A DNA stretch of 64,000 nucleotides, taken from assembly GCF_035594125.1 (NCBI RefSeq), contig NC_087156.1:28904497-28968496 (forward strand). The letters are read 5' to 3'. Made by a program: the position numbers and the translations under genes. Shown in pieces: positions 34,801 through 47,751 of the stretch. Every line of letters begins with the position of its first letter. Position 1 is the stretch's first letter. The notes beneath the pieces were generated by a model that did no database searches, was not told where the DNA came from, and saw only the letters and a program-made list of their open reading frames with translations. The stretch comes from Scylla paramamosain. Taxonomy: Eukaryota; Arthropoda; Malacostraca; Decapoda; Portunidae.

Positions 34801-35078
34801 TCCGTGCACCTACTTAACCTGGAAAAGACCGTTTGTTTGTGTCTTTCTTATAACAGCAGACGTTGTATTAGCGGTTTGATTGCCTTCCTCTCTTCCTTCA
34901 CACTGCATGATGGAAGTATTGTTAATTAAGCCGATTATCTTCCCTCCCTTTCGCCTTTCCTCCATCCTTTCGTCCCTCTTTCTTCTCTCTCTCTTGCGCG
35001 CATGGATGTGTATGTAAGTATGCGTGCGTGCGTGTATGCGGGTGGGTGGGTGGGTGTAGGAGTATGCGTGTTAGGGGG

Positions 35079-35148
<70 letters not shown>

Positions 35149-35307
35149 TAGTTTTTTTTCACGTTTTTCCTCTGCCAAAAGCCATCCCTCTCACATCCTC
35201 CCACATCCACTCTCCCACACACACACACACACACCATAACTCTCACACCCACCGCTACACAAGTTCGTGCTCTCCCGTCCAACAGTTTTTTTTTCCTTCC
35301 CTCCTTT

Positions 35308-35381
<74 letters not shown>

Positions 35382-36225
35382 TTGATAAAAAGGTCTGCAA
35401 ATCAATCCAATTTACATAAAAGATTAAATTCTCAGGCGAGCAGGTTTTGGGGAATTGTCTTTATTGGTGCAAAATTTGACTTTCCTCTTTTTTTTTCATT
35501 CTTTTTTATAATCTCAACACATTTTTATTTCCATTCGCTGGCCTGCAGCACGTTCGTTCCCTCGCATTTAATGAATTTCCTATTGGTTCCGTCGCCTGCA
35601 ATTCATTTTACTGTTCTAGTTTTAATGAAAAATCAAATTATACTTTTAGATTTCACTCGCATTTACTCGCCACAAAACCAGATTTACGCATCACATTTTG
35701 AGATTTTGCATGATGAAGATAATAAACTTTTCCTATTTCCTTTACCTTCCCACTCCTCTCGCCGTCCTCCTCATTTTTTTTTTTCCTATCATTCATCTTT
35801 CAGCTCATTCTTTCTTCCCTCCGTCATTATCCTCATGAAACTTGCCAAGTATTTTCTTCATTCTCTCTTTCGAATTTTACTTCTTTCATTCCTCCCTCCT
35901 CCCAGTTTTTTTTTTTTTTCCAGTTTTGCTTCCCCTTCCATCTCTTTTTTTTTTTTTTTTTATTCCTCTGTCTCCACTGCTCCACAATTTCCATAATTTT
36001 ACCTTCAACTCTCCCTCCTTTTCCTCGTCTTTCCTCCTCCTGCCTTTCCTCTCCCTCATTTACCTTCCCCCTTCCTCCTCCTGCGTCTAGTTGAGGAAGG
36101 TTCCTTGTTAGACCAAACGTGAGCATAACTGTTATCGACTAGACCGCCCTCACCGCCCCGCCCTCCACCTGTTTCTGCTTAGCCAGTTTTTCCTTCCTCT
36201 CCCTCCCCCATTATTCCTTAGGTCA

Positions 36226-36230
<5 letters not shown>
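34801..36230. other. No gene; T-rich sequence with microsatellites
   Basis: CT tract 35080-35144; CA tracts 35217-35233 and 35308-35375; T runs near 35880-35960. The 322-codon plus-strand frame across this region (35028-35996) is dominated by these tracts and by S, F and L residues, and is rejected as a gene. Confidence 0.6.
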
Positions 36231-36311
<81 letters not shown>

Positions 36312-36408
36312 GGTTCGGTTTCAATAAGGCTATTCACGTTTCTTTTTCATTATTATTCACTGTCATTATTTGTAATTTTTGTTAGTGGCTATAAATAAAT
36401 GTTCAAAT

Positions 36409-36482
<74 letters not shown>
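36231..36482. repeat. Two (CT)n arrays
   Basis: CT at about 36231-36306 and 36411-36482, separated by ~100 bp. Confidence 0.97.
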
Positions 36483-36485
<3 letters not shown>

Positions 36486-36895
36486 ACCGCGTCAATACCC
36501 GGTCGAGTAAACAACACGTTTCTTATATCGACTGCCTCTGTCAATACACGTTCGCTAGAATTTTTTGACCAGAGAAGAAAAAACGCCCTCCCTCTCTCTC
36601 TCTCCCTCCCTGCGTACAAAGGTGCATCTCATCAACGCACAATACAGGGAGGGAGTAATTGGAGGTGGGGAAAGTATGCCAGCCTTTTCAGATTTGTTTT
36701 TTTTTTTTTTGCAATAGGTGCCGTATGTGCATCCATTACCCTCACTCGCGTCCTCGCTCTCTTGTCCTGCTAGCTAATAGGTGGTGGTAGGTTCTTCACA
36801 GATCAGAACGCTGCATCCTTATGAGTGAGTGAGCGAATAGGTTAATCAGTTCATTTTTCTTTTCTTTCTTTCTTTCATTTTCTTTCTTTGCTTGC

Positions 36896-37135
36896 TAGAT
36901 AGATAGATAGATAAATAGATAGATAAATAAAAAGATAGATAGTCAGTCAGTCAGTCAGTCAGTCAATCAGTTCGTTTGCTTGTTTATTTGTTAGTCAGTT
37001 AGTTAAGTTACTCAATAATTAGTTTGTCAGTTGGCCAGTCAGTCAGTCAGTTAGATGGTCAGTCAGTTATATAATCATTCATTGAGTCAGTTAGTCTGTT
37101 AGTTAGTTAGTTAATCAGTGCAGTTAATTAGTCAG
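36896..37135. repeat. Degenerate tetranucleotide arrays (AGAT)n and (CAGT)n
   Basis: AGATAGAT units, then CAGTCAGT/TTAGTTAG-type units with many interruptions. Confidence 0.9.
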
Positions 37136-37525
37136 TTAATGAGAGAAGGAAGTGTCGAGAAAAGAATCACAAACCACGTGGCCTCCTCTACACATACGCA
37201 GCATTTTCCCAACAGATTCCTCCCTCTGCCACTCTTCTGTCTGACTTCTGTTTGTGCTGCTCTACCTAACCACTATATCTTCTCGTTCCCCTCGTTGCTT
37301 TGTCTCGTCCTCCTCTTATCACTGTACTTCGACGTTACTCCCAGCACACTGTCAAGCCGAAGTAAAGGCGAACAATCACGGAATCCATAATATAAACTAG
37401 AAATACTTGTTTGCCATGAAAATGGAGTCAGAAAACTGGACATGAGGAGAGGAGTAGAGGAAAAAGGAATAGGGAAATAATTAGAGGAAAAGGAGTAGGA
37501 AATTAATGAAAGAATGATTGAAATA

Positions 37526-37528
<3 letters not shown>

Positions 37529-37603
<75 letters not shown>
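37529..37603. repeat. (CT)n microsatellite
   Basis: About 37 units. Confidence 0.97.
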
Positions 37604-37605
<2 letters not shown>

Positions 37606-37799
37606 GCTCATTAATGATCATCTGTGTCCCTCTCCAGCATCATCCCGTCTTATTCTTTCACAAGGAGATTAATTCCTCGACCCAGGAGCCACCGGGAGTG
37701 CTGTTCCTGGGAGCCTGAGATGTCCTGGTTATTGGGTGAGGCTTTGTCTTCCCTTCCTCTCTGTCTCTTAGGATATTTTTAGCCATGCGTGAGAGGACC

Positions 37800-37801
<2 letters not shown>

Positions 37802-37841
<40 letters not shown>
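37802..37841. repeat. (GT)n microsatellite
   Basis: About 20 units. Confidence 0.96.
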
Positions 37842-37842
<1 letters not shown>

Positions 37843-38194
37843 AATATTAACCCTAAGGAAGTTATTAGTTATGCATGAGTTTGCTGAAGACTTTAAAGAC
37901 CTTGGCTCAAGTTACCTTATACAGAGCGATTAAGAACAATTTTTTTTTTTTTTCCTTCTTTCCTCTACTCCCTTATCATCTTCACTCCTTTTCCCTTCCT
38001 TTCGCTTCCTTCCCTTTCACTCGTCTTCCTGGTAGTTGCCCCTCACCTCTCCTCCCTCTCCATCTTCCCCTCAATATTACGTCTTTCTAACTATTATCGT
38101 TTTCCCCTTCCTAGACACTCAAGTTTGACAAAAATATCTATAATGTTCTTTTAACCTTCTGTCCTTCCAATGCTTCGTTCCTTTGCAATACACT

Positions 38195-38320
38195 GAAGTC
38201 CATAATGTCAAACGTTTTGGCGCTTTATCCCAGGTACTTTTAACACGTTCAAGTGAAAGCCAGTGATATTTTCAAGAGTGCTTTCATGATGTCACTGATA
38301 GCTTCACAAAAGATTCTGTA
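38195..38320 (-). mobile_element. Partial MITE-like repeat
   Basis: TTTTCAAGAGTGCTTTCATG, then CACTGATAGCTTCACAAAAG: the family core in reverse, diverged. Confidence 0.45.
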
Positions 38321-38589
38321 GATAGACAGATGGATAAATAAATATATAGATCTTATTAACCACTCAAACACAAAGGCTATTAAGAATTTATTTTATGGCC
38401 CATATAAAAGTTATATACGAGCAATATTTACGATGTAACGGATGATTAAATGCAACAGAACGTAATTATAACCAAACACACTAGCAACAATACGGAATAA
38501 AATAGAAATAAAAAGGTGATTACATCGAATACTCCAAAACTAAGAAATCTATATAAAGCCGTGACGCAGAAAAACACAGAACACGTTAT

Positions 38590-38700
38590 CAAAGAAAATA
38601 AAAAACATCCATGAGAACCCAACTACTCATCTATGTGGCCTATGAAAAGATTGCTAATGAAAGAACAAAGCTTTTCAGAATAAGATCTAATAAGATTTTT
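38590..38700 (-). mobile_element. Partial MITE-like repeat (other half)
   Basis: ACATCCATGAGAACCCAACT, GTGGCCTATGAAAAGATTGC and CAAAGCTTTTCAGAATAAG match the outer half of the family in reverse. Confidence 0.5.
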
Positions 38701-38821
38701 GAAAGATCTAATACTATAAATCAATGTTGCCTTTGCTTAACAGGTTCAAGGCAGACAATTATTTATTTGTTCTCATCATATTGCACTAATCAAACATCGC
38801 TAAACACACACGTACTCCTTG

Positions 38822-38824
38822 TTC

Positions 38825-38862
<38 letters not shown>

Positions 38863-38882
38863 GGTGATGGTGGTGATGGTGG
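38822..38882. repeat. (TTG)n and (GGT)n-like trinucleotide tract
   Basis: About 14 TTG units followed by GGTGATGGT. Confidence 0.95.
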
Positions 38883-40110
38883 TGGTTTAGTTAAGATTAA
38901 GTTAGGTTCAAGCACAGCTGAGTTTATATCTAGGGGTAGAGATGAAGAACTAGCTACTACCTGTGCAAGGATGCCTAATTAGAGAGCACGAATTACCACA
39001 ATAACTACACAAGGCATGTGGTGTTGACTAATCCAATAACTTTTGAAAATTAACGGAATCTATTTTTTTTTTTTTTTTTTTTTTTGGCAGTAATGGTTTA
39101 CATACTACACACTATGTTTTCTGTTTCTTTTTTTTTACTGATTCTTATTTTTCAAAATATTCAAGTCTTTCCTTTCTGCTGCAGTTTTCGTTTTTTTTTT
39201 TTTTTTTTCCTTAAATTTTCCATGTCAGGCCCCGTTGTTTTTTTTTTCCTTTTTTCAGCAGTTTTCTTTCTTTGCTCACAAAATTTACGTGGCTGCTCTG
39301 TCTACGTACAGGAATTCCGGGTCTGTTCTCGCCTCACTTTTCCTCCCTCGCGTCTGTTTGTTGAAGGAAGTTGTCGGGTTATTCATACATGCCAGACAGA
39401 AAGGTTTCCACTAAAAGGTTGCTTGAGCATTGTCCTTTTCTAGCCTATTCTTCCCTTAGCCTTTTTTTCTTTTTCTTTTCTTTCTTTTTTTTCTAGTTCA
39501 TCTGATATCTGACATTTTTTCAGGTGACTGTCTTTTCTTTGTCAACGTCAGAGAGAAAATTGAAGACTTAAAGATCGCCTGAAATGTTTCCCTTTTCTCT
39601 ACACTATCTTCCTACTGATTATTATTTTATTATCTAAACACTTATCATGTATTGCTCATATGTTTATTCGGTTACCTTGTGAATTCTTTATCAATAGCAA
39701 CATTTTACACCCACTAAATATTAGAAACAAATCTTTTAAGTTCGTAGTGTGCGTGCAGTTTTGTTGAAACTCGATAGAAGCACTATTTAACATGCACACA
39801 TCACAGGCGAAGAATTAACACAATCGAACAAATAAGGAAATTACATTAAAAGGACCCAGTGCTTAGAGGTGACGTGTGGAAAAAAATAAATAGATAAAAA
39901 AAAAAATAAACAACCCGATATCCGTCCTTTTTTTTGAGTCATGCTCTTCTCTCATATGTCTTCAAGATCATCGAATATTTGCGAATATTTGTCTTTTCTT
40001 TGTATTCTGGGCATTCTGTTCTTCTTTGTGAAGGTTACCTGATACTTTTCATTTTCTTCTGTAAGTTCTCTCTCATTTCTACTAAAGCTCCTTCCTCCAG
40101 TTTTCTTTGT
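38883..40110. other. No gene recognised; several T runs
   Basis: T homopolymers at about 39062-39084 and 39191-39209. Nothing else recognisable. Confidence 0.5.
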
Positions 40111-40117
40111 TTCTTTC

Positions 40118-40309
<192 letters not shown>

Positions 40310-40950
40310 CGCCTCCCCCTCCCGTATACCCCGTAGGATACAAGCGGGATGCGAACCCAGTCCCGCACGTCACCTTCCCGCCAAGTAGTCACGAGCCCAG
40401 CCCGGCCGAGCTGCGGTTCTTGGCACAGGAGACGCACGAATACGGCCCGATGCCGGACCCCAGAGAGTGGCTGCTGCCTCACAGCAACAGGCCCCCCTTG
40501 CCCCCTCGAGGAGGCCGCCCGAGCCTCGCGAGCCTGCAGGCGCTGCAGAGGAGGCTGAGGATAACGACGCTCACTAGGAAACCGAGACTCGCAGCGTCAC
40601 GCAGGACACCGAGACTAACGGCAGGTAGGACATTACTCAAGAAACCGAAACAAATGAAGTCGCAAAGCACACACAGAATACCCACTTTAAGGAGGATTTC
40701 AATACAAAGAATATCACACACTACGTAAAGACCAACTGCTTACCCGAGGAATGCCAGCAGAAACAGGAAAACCCACAGCAGTCACAGCAGCTGAGTGCAT
40801 CGGAGGCTGGCGCAAGCCTGCACCAGCCTTGGAGTCCCCGTCTGGGGAGAGGACCACAAATATCCCTAGGTTGGACTGTTCTTCTGGTGTAGACTCTTAG
40901 TGTCATGACACCCCCTCAGCTTTCCTTATTTACTTTTGCAACGTTCGCGT
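40310..40950 (+). pseudogene. Possible ORF1 tail and ORF2 start of an older Jockey-like element
   Basis: The segment ends in TTAGTGTCATGACACC and GCAACGTTCGCG, which align with the start of Jockey-like copy 1 (30634-30690), so its right end is LINE sequence. Upstream, GC-rich sequence gives a proline/arginine-rich frame and, in another frame, a Gln/Thr-rich stretch (QETETNEVAKHTQ...QQKQENPQQSQQL) running to just before the ORF2 leader. That position is where ORF1 should end. It could instead be an unrelated host exon; the LINE reading is inference. Confidence 0.4.
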
Positions 40951-41330
40951 TTTTGTATGGAGCGATAGGACAAGATACAGATATGAGATTGTGGTCGGGG
41001 GAATTTAGCGGAGAAAATTGAGTGACAACATAAGCAGGATTAGAGATTTGGAAATGATCAAGAATGTTGGGCGTATCTCCAAGACGGTCAGGAAAACGAG
41101 TATGGTGTTGCACTAATTACTGTAGATCGTGGAGGATAGCAAAGTTAAAAGCTAGTTCACTAATTTAGTTCATGAAGAGAGAGGAAACCCAAAGCTGGTG
41201 GCGCACATTGAAATCTCCAAGAATGGAGATCTCCGCGAAAGGGAAGAAAGTTAAGATATGCTCCATTTTGAAAGTTAAATAGTCAAAGAATCTTTTTAGC
41301 TAGGCGAGAAGTATACAGCACAGATGAATT
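40951..41330 (-). mobile_element. Inverted endonuclease fragment of a Jockey-like element
   Basis: The minus strand reads [20 protein letters not shown] and [13 protein letters not shown], equivalent to 30953-31340 of copy 1 but inverted relative to both flanking plus-strand fragments. Confidence 0.8.
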
Positions 41331-41421
41331 TACTTGCATTCCGTGCTATCTTCTACCGCTATTTTCACGCCAATTGGTCTTCAGATCTTGCTAACTGCAT
41401 GCCACCACTACTCCCGCAGCC
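41331..41421 (+). mobile_element. RT C-terminal fragment of the older Jockey-like element
   Basis: TATCTTCTACCGCTATTTTC, GATCTTGCTAACTGCATGCC and CTCCCGCAGCC match 33205-33287 of copy 1. The fragment is cut at CAGCC by the insertion of the younger element and resumes near 43427. Confidence 0.75.
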
Positions 41422-43404
41422 TTTTTTTTTTTTTTATGTAAGAAGGACACTGGCCAAGGGCAACAAAAATCCAATAAAAAAATATGCCCACTGAAATGCC
41501 AGTCCCATAAAAGGGTCAAAGCAGTGGACAAAAATTGGTGGATAAGTGTCTTGAAACCTCCCTCTTGAAGGAAGTCAAGTCATAGGAAGGTGGAAATACA
41601 GAAGCAGGCAGGGAGTTCCAGACTTTACCAGAGAAAGGGATGAATGATTGAGAATACTGGTTAACTCTTGCGTTAGAGAGGTGGACAGAATAGGGGTGAG
41701 AGAAAGAAGAAAGTCTTGTGCAGCGAGGCCGCGGAAGGAGGGGAGGCATGCAGTTAGCAAGATCAGAAGAGCAGTTAGCATGAAAATAGCGGTAGAAGAC
41801 AGCTAGATATGCAACATTGCGGCGGTGAGAGAGAGGCTGAAGACAGTCAGTTAGAGGAGAGGAGTTGATGAGACGAAAAGCTTTTGATTCCACCCTGTCT
41901 AGAAGAGCAGTGTGAGTGGAACCCCCACAGACATGTGAAGCATACTCCATACATGGACGGATAAGGCCCTTGTACAGAATTAGCAGCTGGGAGGGTGAGA
42001 AAAACTGGCGGAGACGTCTCAGAACACCTAACTTCATAGAAGCTGTTTTAGCTAGAGATGAGATGTGAAGTTTCCAGTTCAGATTATAAGTAAAGGACAG
42101 ACCGAGGATGTTCAGTGTAGAAGAGGGGGACAGTTGAGTGTCATTGAAGAAGAGGGGATAGTTGTCTGGAAGGTTGTGTCGAGTTGATAGATGGAGGAAT
42201 TGAGTTTTTTGAGGCATTGAACAATACCAAGTTTGCTCTGCCCCAATCAGAAATTTTAGAAAGATCAGAAGTCAGGCGTTCTGTGGCTTCCCTGCGTGAT
42301 ATGTTTACCTCCTGAAGGGTTGGACGTCTATGAAAAGACGTGGAAAAGTGCAGGGTGGTATCATCAGCATAGGAGTGGATAGGACAAGAAGTTTGGTTTA
42401 GAAGATCATTAATGAATAATAAGAAGAGAGTTGGTGACAGGACAGAACCCTGAGGAACACCACTGTTAATAGATTTAGGAGAAGAACAGTGACCGTCTAC
42501 CACAGCAGCAATAGAACGGTCAGAAAGGAAACTTGAGATGAAGTTACAGAGAGAAGGATAGAAACCGTAGGAGGGTAGTTTGGAAATCAAAGCTTTGTGC
42601 CAGACTCTATCAAAAGCTTTTGATATGTCCAAGGCAACAGCAAAAGTTTCACCAAAATCTCTAAAAGAGGATGACCAAGACTCAGTAAGGAAAAGCCAGA
42701 AGATCACCAGTAGAGCGGCCTTGACGGAACCCATACTGGCGATCAGATAGAAGGTTGTGAAGTGATAGATGTTTAAGAATCTTCCTGTTGAGGATAGACT
42801 CAAAAACTTTAGATAGGCAGGAAATTAAAGCAATAGGACGGTAGTTTGAGGGATTAGAACGGTCACCCTTTTTAGGAACAGGTTGAATGTAGGCAAACTT
42901 CCAGCAAGAAGGGAAGGTAGATGTTGACAGACAGAGCTGAAAGAGTTTGACTAGGCAAGGTGCAAGCACGGAGGCACAGTTTTGGAGAACAATAGGAGGG
43001 ACCCCATCAGGTCCATAAGCCTTCCGAGGGTTTAGGCCAGCGAGGGCATGGAAAACATCATTGCGAAGAATTTTAATACGTGGCATGAAGTAGTCAGAGG
43101 GTGGAGGAGAGGGAGGAACAAGCCCAGAATCGTCCAAGGTAGAGTTTTTAGCAAAGGTTTGAGCAAAGTGTTCAGCTTTAGAAATAGATGTGATAGCAGT
43201 GGTGCCATCTGGTTGAAGTAGAGGAGGGAAAGAAGAAGAAGCAAAGTTATTGGAGATATTTTTGGCTAGATGCCAGAAATCACGAGGGGAGTTGGATCTT
43301 GAAAGGTTTTGACATTTTCTGTTAATGAAGGAGTTTTTGGCTAGTTGGAGAACAGACTTGGCATGGTTCCGGGCAGAAATATAAAGTGCATGAGATTCTG
43401 GTGT
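41422..43404 (-). mobile_element. Jockey-like retrotransposon, copy 2, 5'-truncated, minus strand
   Basis: It runs from a poly(T) start (the A tail of the minus-strand element) through the 3' UTR and RT back to a truncation equivalent to position ~31606 of copy 1. RT motifs GPDGVPPIVL, YGFRQGRSTGDLLAF, ALDISKAFDRVWH, SGVPQGSVLSP and YADD are present. The frame is broken by a +1 T near 42690 and a +1 A near 42212. CAGCC occurs at 41417-41421 and 43410-43414, a likely target-site duplication inside the older element. Confidence 0.9.
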
Positions 43405-43426
43405 ATATACAGCCTAGCTGTATATA

Positions 43427-43727
43427 CAAGACTTTCTACTTTCTCTCACCCTATTCTGCTCACCACTCTTATGCAAGAGCCACCCAGTATTCTCAGTCTT
43501 TCATCCGTTTTCTGGTAAACTCTGGAACTCCTTGCCTGCTTCCGCATTTCCTCCTTCATATGACAAACTGTTTCAAGAGGAAGGTTTTAAGACACTTATC
43601 CTCCAGTTTTGGATGATCCTTCTGACCTTTCTCTAAGAAACAGCATCTCAATGGGCGTTTTTTTTTTTTTTCGTTCTTTTTGTTGTCCCAGACCAATGCC
43701 TCCCTTACATGAAAAAAAATAAATAAA
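43427..43727 (+). mobile_element. 3' end of the older Jockey-like element
   Basis: CAAGACTTTCTACTTTCTCT onward matches 33290-33570 of copy 1 but is clearly more diverged. It ends in CCTCCCTTACATGAAAAAAA and AATAAATAA, an A-rich tail. It continues the plus-strand element interrupted at 41421. Confidence 0.8.
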
Positions 43728-44190
43728 TAATTTTTTACAAGTATTTTCTTGTAATTCACCTTTCCTCTTAAGGTACATTATCACATAACTACAAGTTATT
43801 TATGAAAGGTTGTCATATGAGTTGTATTTTTCACGGTACAATAAGTAAATCACAAGAAAGACCAAGTAAATATTTTCTTTCCCTTACGGTGTGCAATACG
43901 CGGCGCCTTTCCCCACAAAGCCTGCAGCAGTCAACAGCTGCTCAAGGAACGACAGCAAAAGTGATGCCTTTTTTTTTTTTTTTTTCAAATTACCATTTTA
44001 CATTTTTTTTTTCTTTCTCTCTATATATATATTGGCATCTCAACAGGAAAGCCGATTTTAATATTGATCTTAATACTACATGTGACTCGGAATTGCTCCT
44101 GAGCCAGGCCTTTGGACCAGCAACTCCAGTAGAGGAAAAACAAACCAAACAAACAGAGAACGAACAGTATCCCCCATACTATCTATCCCT
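43728..44190. other. No gene recognised
   Basis: AT-rich sequence with T runs near 43971-43985. Nothing identified. Confidence 0.45.
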
Positions 44191-44191
44191 A

Positions 44192-44450
44192 CATCTGGCC
44201 CATCACATTCTCTCTAGGAACTCCTTCACTGCTTCAATCATCCTTTCATTCGTCTCTCTACACAGTCCCAGCACCATCATTTATTCTCTTCCTGTCTTCT
44301 CCACTCTTTCATTTCTTTTTTGCCCAAAGTCGGTCAGAATCACTTGCATCATCTCTCTCCTCTCCCTCGCTCATACCTCTCACACTCCAGCATCACATGT
44401 TCCATCGTCTCATCCTCTCCCTTACCCATCTGTGGCACACTTTCTTGCGG
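44192..44450 (-). pseudogene. C-terminal fragment of another LINE ORF2
   Basis: The minus strand reads GEDETMEHVMLECERYERGR, then in a shifted frame MMQVILTDFGQ...NERVEKTGRE...LGLCRETNERMIEAVKEFLERM. The ETxEHVxLECxxYxxxR pattern is the Cys/His-bearing region after the RT (and RNase H) in several LINE clades. At least one frameshift and internal stops are present. Confidence 0.65.
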
Positions 44451-44610
44451 GACTCATATTATCTGTAATTCCTTGCATTCATATCCATGCACTGTGCTCT
44501 CGCTTCCCTCATACTACTTTTCATACAATGGGGCCTCTTTCTCCTTTTACCATTCCAGCATCCTCTTTCGTTCATTTCTCCTATTCGAAGTCGCCTTTCT
44601 CCTCCTCCAC

Positions 44611-44775
44611 CTCTCTTCTTCTTCTTCTTCTTCTTCTTCTTCTTCTTCTTCTTCTTCTTCTTCTTCTTTTTCTTTTCCTCCTCCTCCTCCTCCTCCTCCT
44701 CCTCCTCCTCCTCCTCCTCCTCCTCCTTTCCCTCCTCCTCCCTCCTCCTCCTCCCCCTCTTCCTCCTCCTCGTCT
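44611..44775. repeat. (TTC)n and (TCC)n pyrimidine array
   Basis: TTC at about 44611-44665 and TCC at about 44677-44770. Long plus-strand S/F/P/L frames across it are artefacts. Confidence 0.97.
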
Positions 44776-44939
44776 ATCTTCTACGGGCCACTGTGCCCCC
44801 GCAGTTCCATGACTTGGCGGGTAAAAGTAAATCACACGAGAAGATAAAATGGGTCTTGTTTCCCCTCAAGACATTTATTTTTCCGCGTTTTTCCTGACGG
44901 AGGGAGATCCAGGAATCCGTCTTATTTTCCTGTCTATTT

Positions 44940-44947
44940 CAGAGAGA

Positions 44948-45021
<74 letters not shown>

Positions 45022-45215
45022 GGGAGACGAACAGACACACAGACAGGCAGAGATAACAGAGACAAAAAGAGAGAACAGACAAACAGAGAGAACAGACAAA
45101 ACAGAGAGAACAGACAAACAGACAAACAGACACAGAGAGAACAGATAGAGAAGCAAATACAAAGAAAGACAGACAGACAGAAAGAAAGAAAGAAAGAAAG
45201 AAAGAAGGAAAGAAG
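44940..45215. repeat. (GA)n, degenerate ACAGAC and (GAAA)n arrays
   Basis: GA at about 44952-45018, then ACAGACAAACAGAGAG-type repeats to ~45180 and GAAA/GGAA to ~45215. Confidence 0.95.
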
Positions 45216-45307
45216 GAAAATAAAAAAAGAACAGACTGGGTAAACAGACAGGGTGACGAAACAAAAAACAAAATGAAAAAACGTACAAACATGAAAACAG
45301 CTTGTCC

Positions 45308-45308
<1 letters not shown>

Positions 45309-45367
<59 letters not shown>
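45309..45367. repeat. (GT)n microsatellite
   Basis: About 29 units. Confidence 0.97.
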
Positions 45368-45368
<1 letters not shown>

Positions 45369-45579
45369 GTGGGGGTGGTAACGGAAGCCTTCATTTCCAC
45401 ACAATCACCCTCCCCTGATAACCTCCGGCGGTGTGGCAGCCTCCATATTAGTTATTCAGTAGGTGGTGGAGCTGGTGTTGCTGACTGGAGGGCGTTGCAT
45501 CCTCTCGCCCTCCCTGCATCGCTCCCCACTCTCTTCACAGCGCCCGTTATCACAAACACCTTGCTCCCTCAACACGACT

Positions 45580-45757
45580 CTTATCAAACGCCACAGAGAT
45601 GATTAGCCGGGTTCTCAAAACTGTTTCTCCTGTTGATAATATAGAAATTTCGTTAATCTTTCACAAGAACCATAAAAAAAACACGTTTAGAAATCCGTAT
45701 AGCTTCAACAGTAGTCTTTTGAAATCAGTGGAGATGCGGCGCAAAAGCGTTTCATAA
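45580..45757 (+). mobile_element. MITE-like repeat copy
   Basis: CGCCACAGAGATGATTAGCC, GGGTTCTCAAAACTGTTTCT, then a GCGCAAAAGCGTTTCATAAT terminus. Plus orientation. Confidence 0.55.
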
Positions 45758-45797
45758 TGACCAGCCGCTCACTCCCTCAACCAGCTCTTCAGTTCTG

Positions 45798-46417
<620 letters not shown>

Positions 46418-46599
46418 ACTCGTGGTAGTTTCTTGGTAGGAGAAGTAGCGGTCTTTTCGTGGCTCTAATCGACGCCATGTGATGTGGCGACGCTATGACT
46501 TATCAAGTGTGTTATGCCCCTCCACTTATCACACATCTTGCACGTTCATCAGTTGCCTAAGAAGACCACACTTGAAACACACTTTAAAGGTCAAGATCT

Positions 46600-46972
46600 T
46601 TGGACAGTACTCTTAAACGCTTTGTTCTCCGATCAGGTTTATTTTCAAAGCCCACGGAGATCATTAGTCAGTTTTCAAAAATATTTCTCTTATCGATATG
46701 ATAAGATATCATATCGGTATGATATATTAAAAGATATCGATCATTTTCATTCTTATTAAACTTTCATTATAAATATGAAAACACTCTTAAATACCCAAAT
46801 AACTTCCATGAGAGATGCTTAGTCTGGTTTTCAAAGATATTTCTCTTATTAATATACAAAATTCTTGTTAAACTATCACTGTAACCATGAAAACACCCTT
46901 GAAAACCCAAACAACGTCCACAAGAACCTGTTAGAAGTTGCTGAGATAAGGCGCTAGAACGCTTGGGAATCC
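46600..46972 (+). mobile_element. Two MITE-like repeats, the first truncated
   Basis: The first starts GTACTCTTAAACGCTTTGTT and contains a perfect 9-bp hairpin with a 5-nt loop (CGATATGAT/ATCATATCG near 46694-46716). The second contains ATTCTTGTTAAACTATCACT, AACCATGAAAACACCCTTG and a CGCTAGAACGCTTGGGAATC terminus. Confidence 0.65.
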
Positions 46973-47201
46973 GGGCTTCATGCTCTTAACCAAACATAAA
47001 CAAGACCCACGGATCAGTGAATGTCAAGGGCATGTTATGCTTCCCCTATTGCCTCAAGCCTTCTCCCTGTCCCAGATTTTTCTACATCCATCGACCTGCC
47101 CGGGCTCAGCTCAAGGAAGTAAACACAAAGAGGAAGAATGTCTGCTTTTCTTCTTCCAGCGGCGAAGCAACACAGGAACCAGTAACAAGGGAACACACAC
47201 A

Positions 47202-47204
<3 letters not shown>

Positions 47205-47275
<71 letters not shown>
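47205..47275. repeat. (CT)n microsatellite
   Basis: About 35 units. Confidence 0.97.
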
Positions 47276-47279
<4 letters not shown>

Positions 47280-47447
47280 CGGTGCGCCTCCATGGCTGTA
47301 TTGAAACTTCTTCTTTAAGTGAGGAACAAAAAAAATCTCTCCAACTACTTATTGTTAACGGGAAGGGACGTGATGTATGACAGCTGACGGCGATAACACA
47401 TCAAGTGGAGCGTCTGCGATTTATCACTACAACCAGGAGCCGTGTTT

Positions 47448-47642
47448 GGAAACGTTTTGTCCTCCTATTGGCGATATTGATTCAACGACCTTAGATATGA
47501 TTAGTCTGTATTGCATGACTGTATTTTTTCATTCACAATATTGAGTATTTGTTTAACTATCACTGGAGTCATGAAAATGGCCTTGAAAACATAATTCATT
47601 TTCATTACAGCTTGTTGAAAGTGGTCGAGATAAACGCTGAAA
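47448..47642 (+). mobile_element. MITE-like repeat copy
   Basis: TTTGGAAACGTTTTGTCCTC, TTTGTTTAACTATCACTGG and GTCATGAAAATGGCCTTG are family signatures in plus orientation. Confidence 0.6.
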
Positions 47643-47667
47643 TGTCTGAGAGCGCGGTGCCAGTATT

Positions 47668-47751
<84 letters not shown>

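Noticed and set aside
35028..35996. 322-codon plus-strand frame
   Set aside because: Built from CT, CA and T tracts plus T-rich filler; no recognisable domain.
40340..40360. tRNA or SINE B-box (minus strand GGGTTCGCATCCC)
   Set aside because: The B-box match is imperfect, and I could find no matching A-box, acceptor stem or anticodon arm.
43802..44897. 336-codon plus-strand frame and its overlaps
   Set aside because: The right half is TTC/TCC repeat, and the middle is antisense to a minus-strand LINE fragment.
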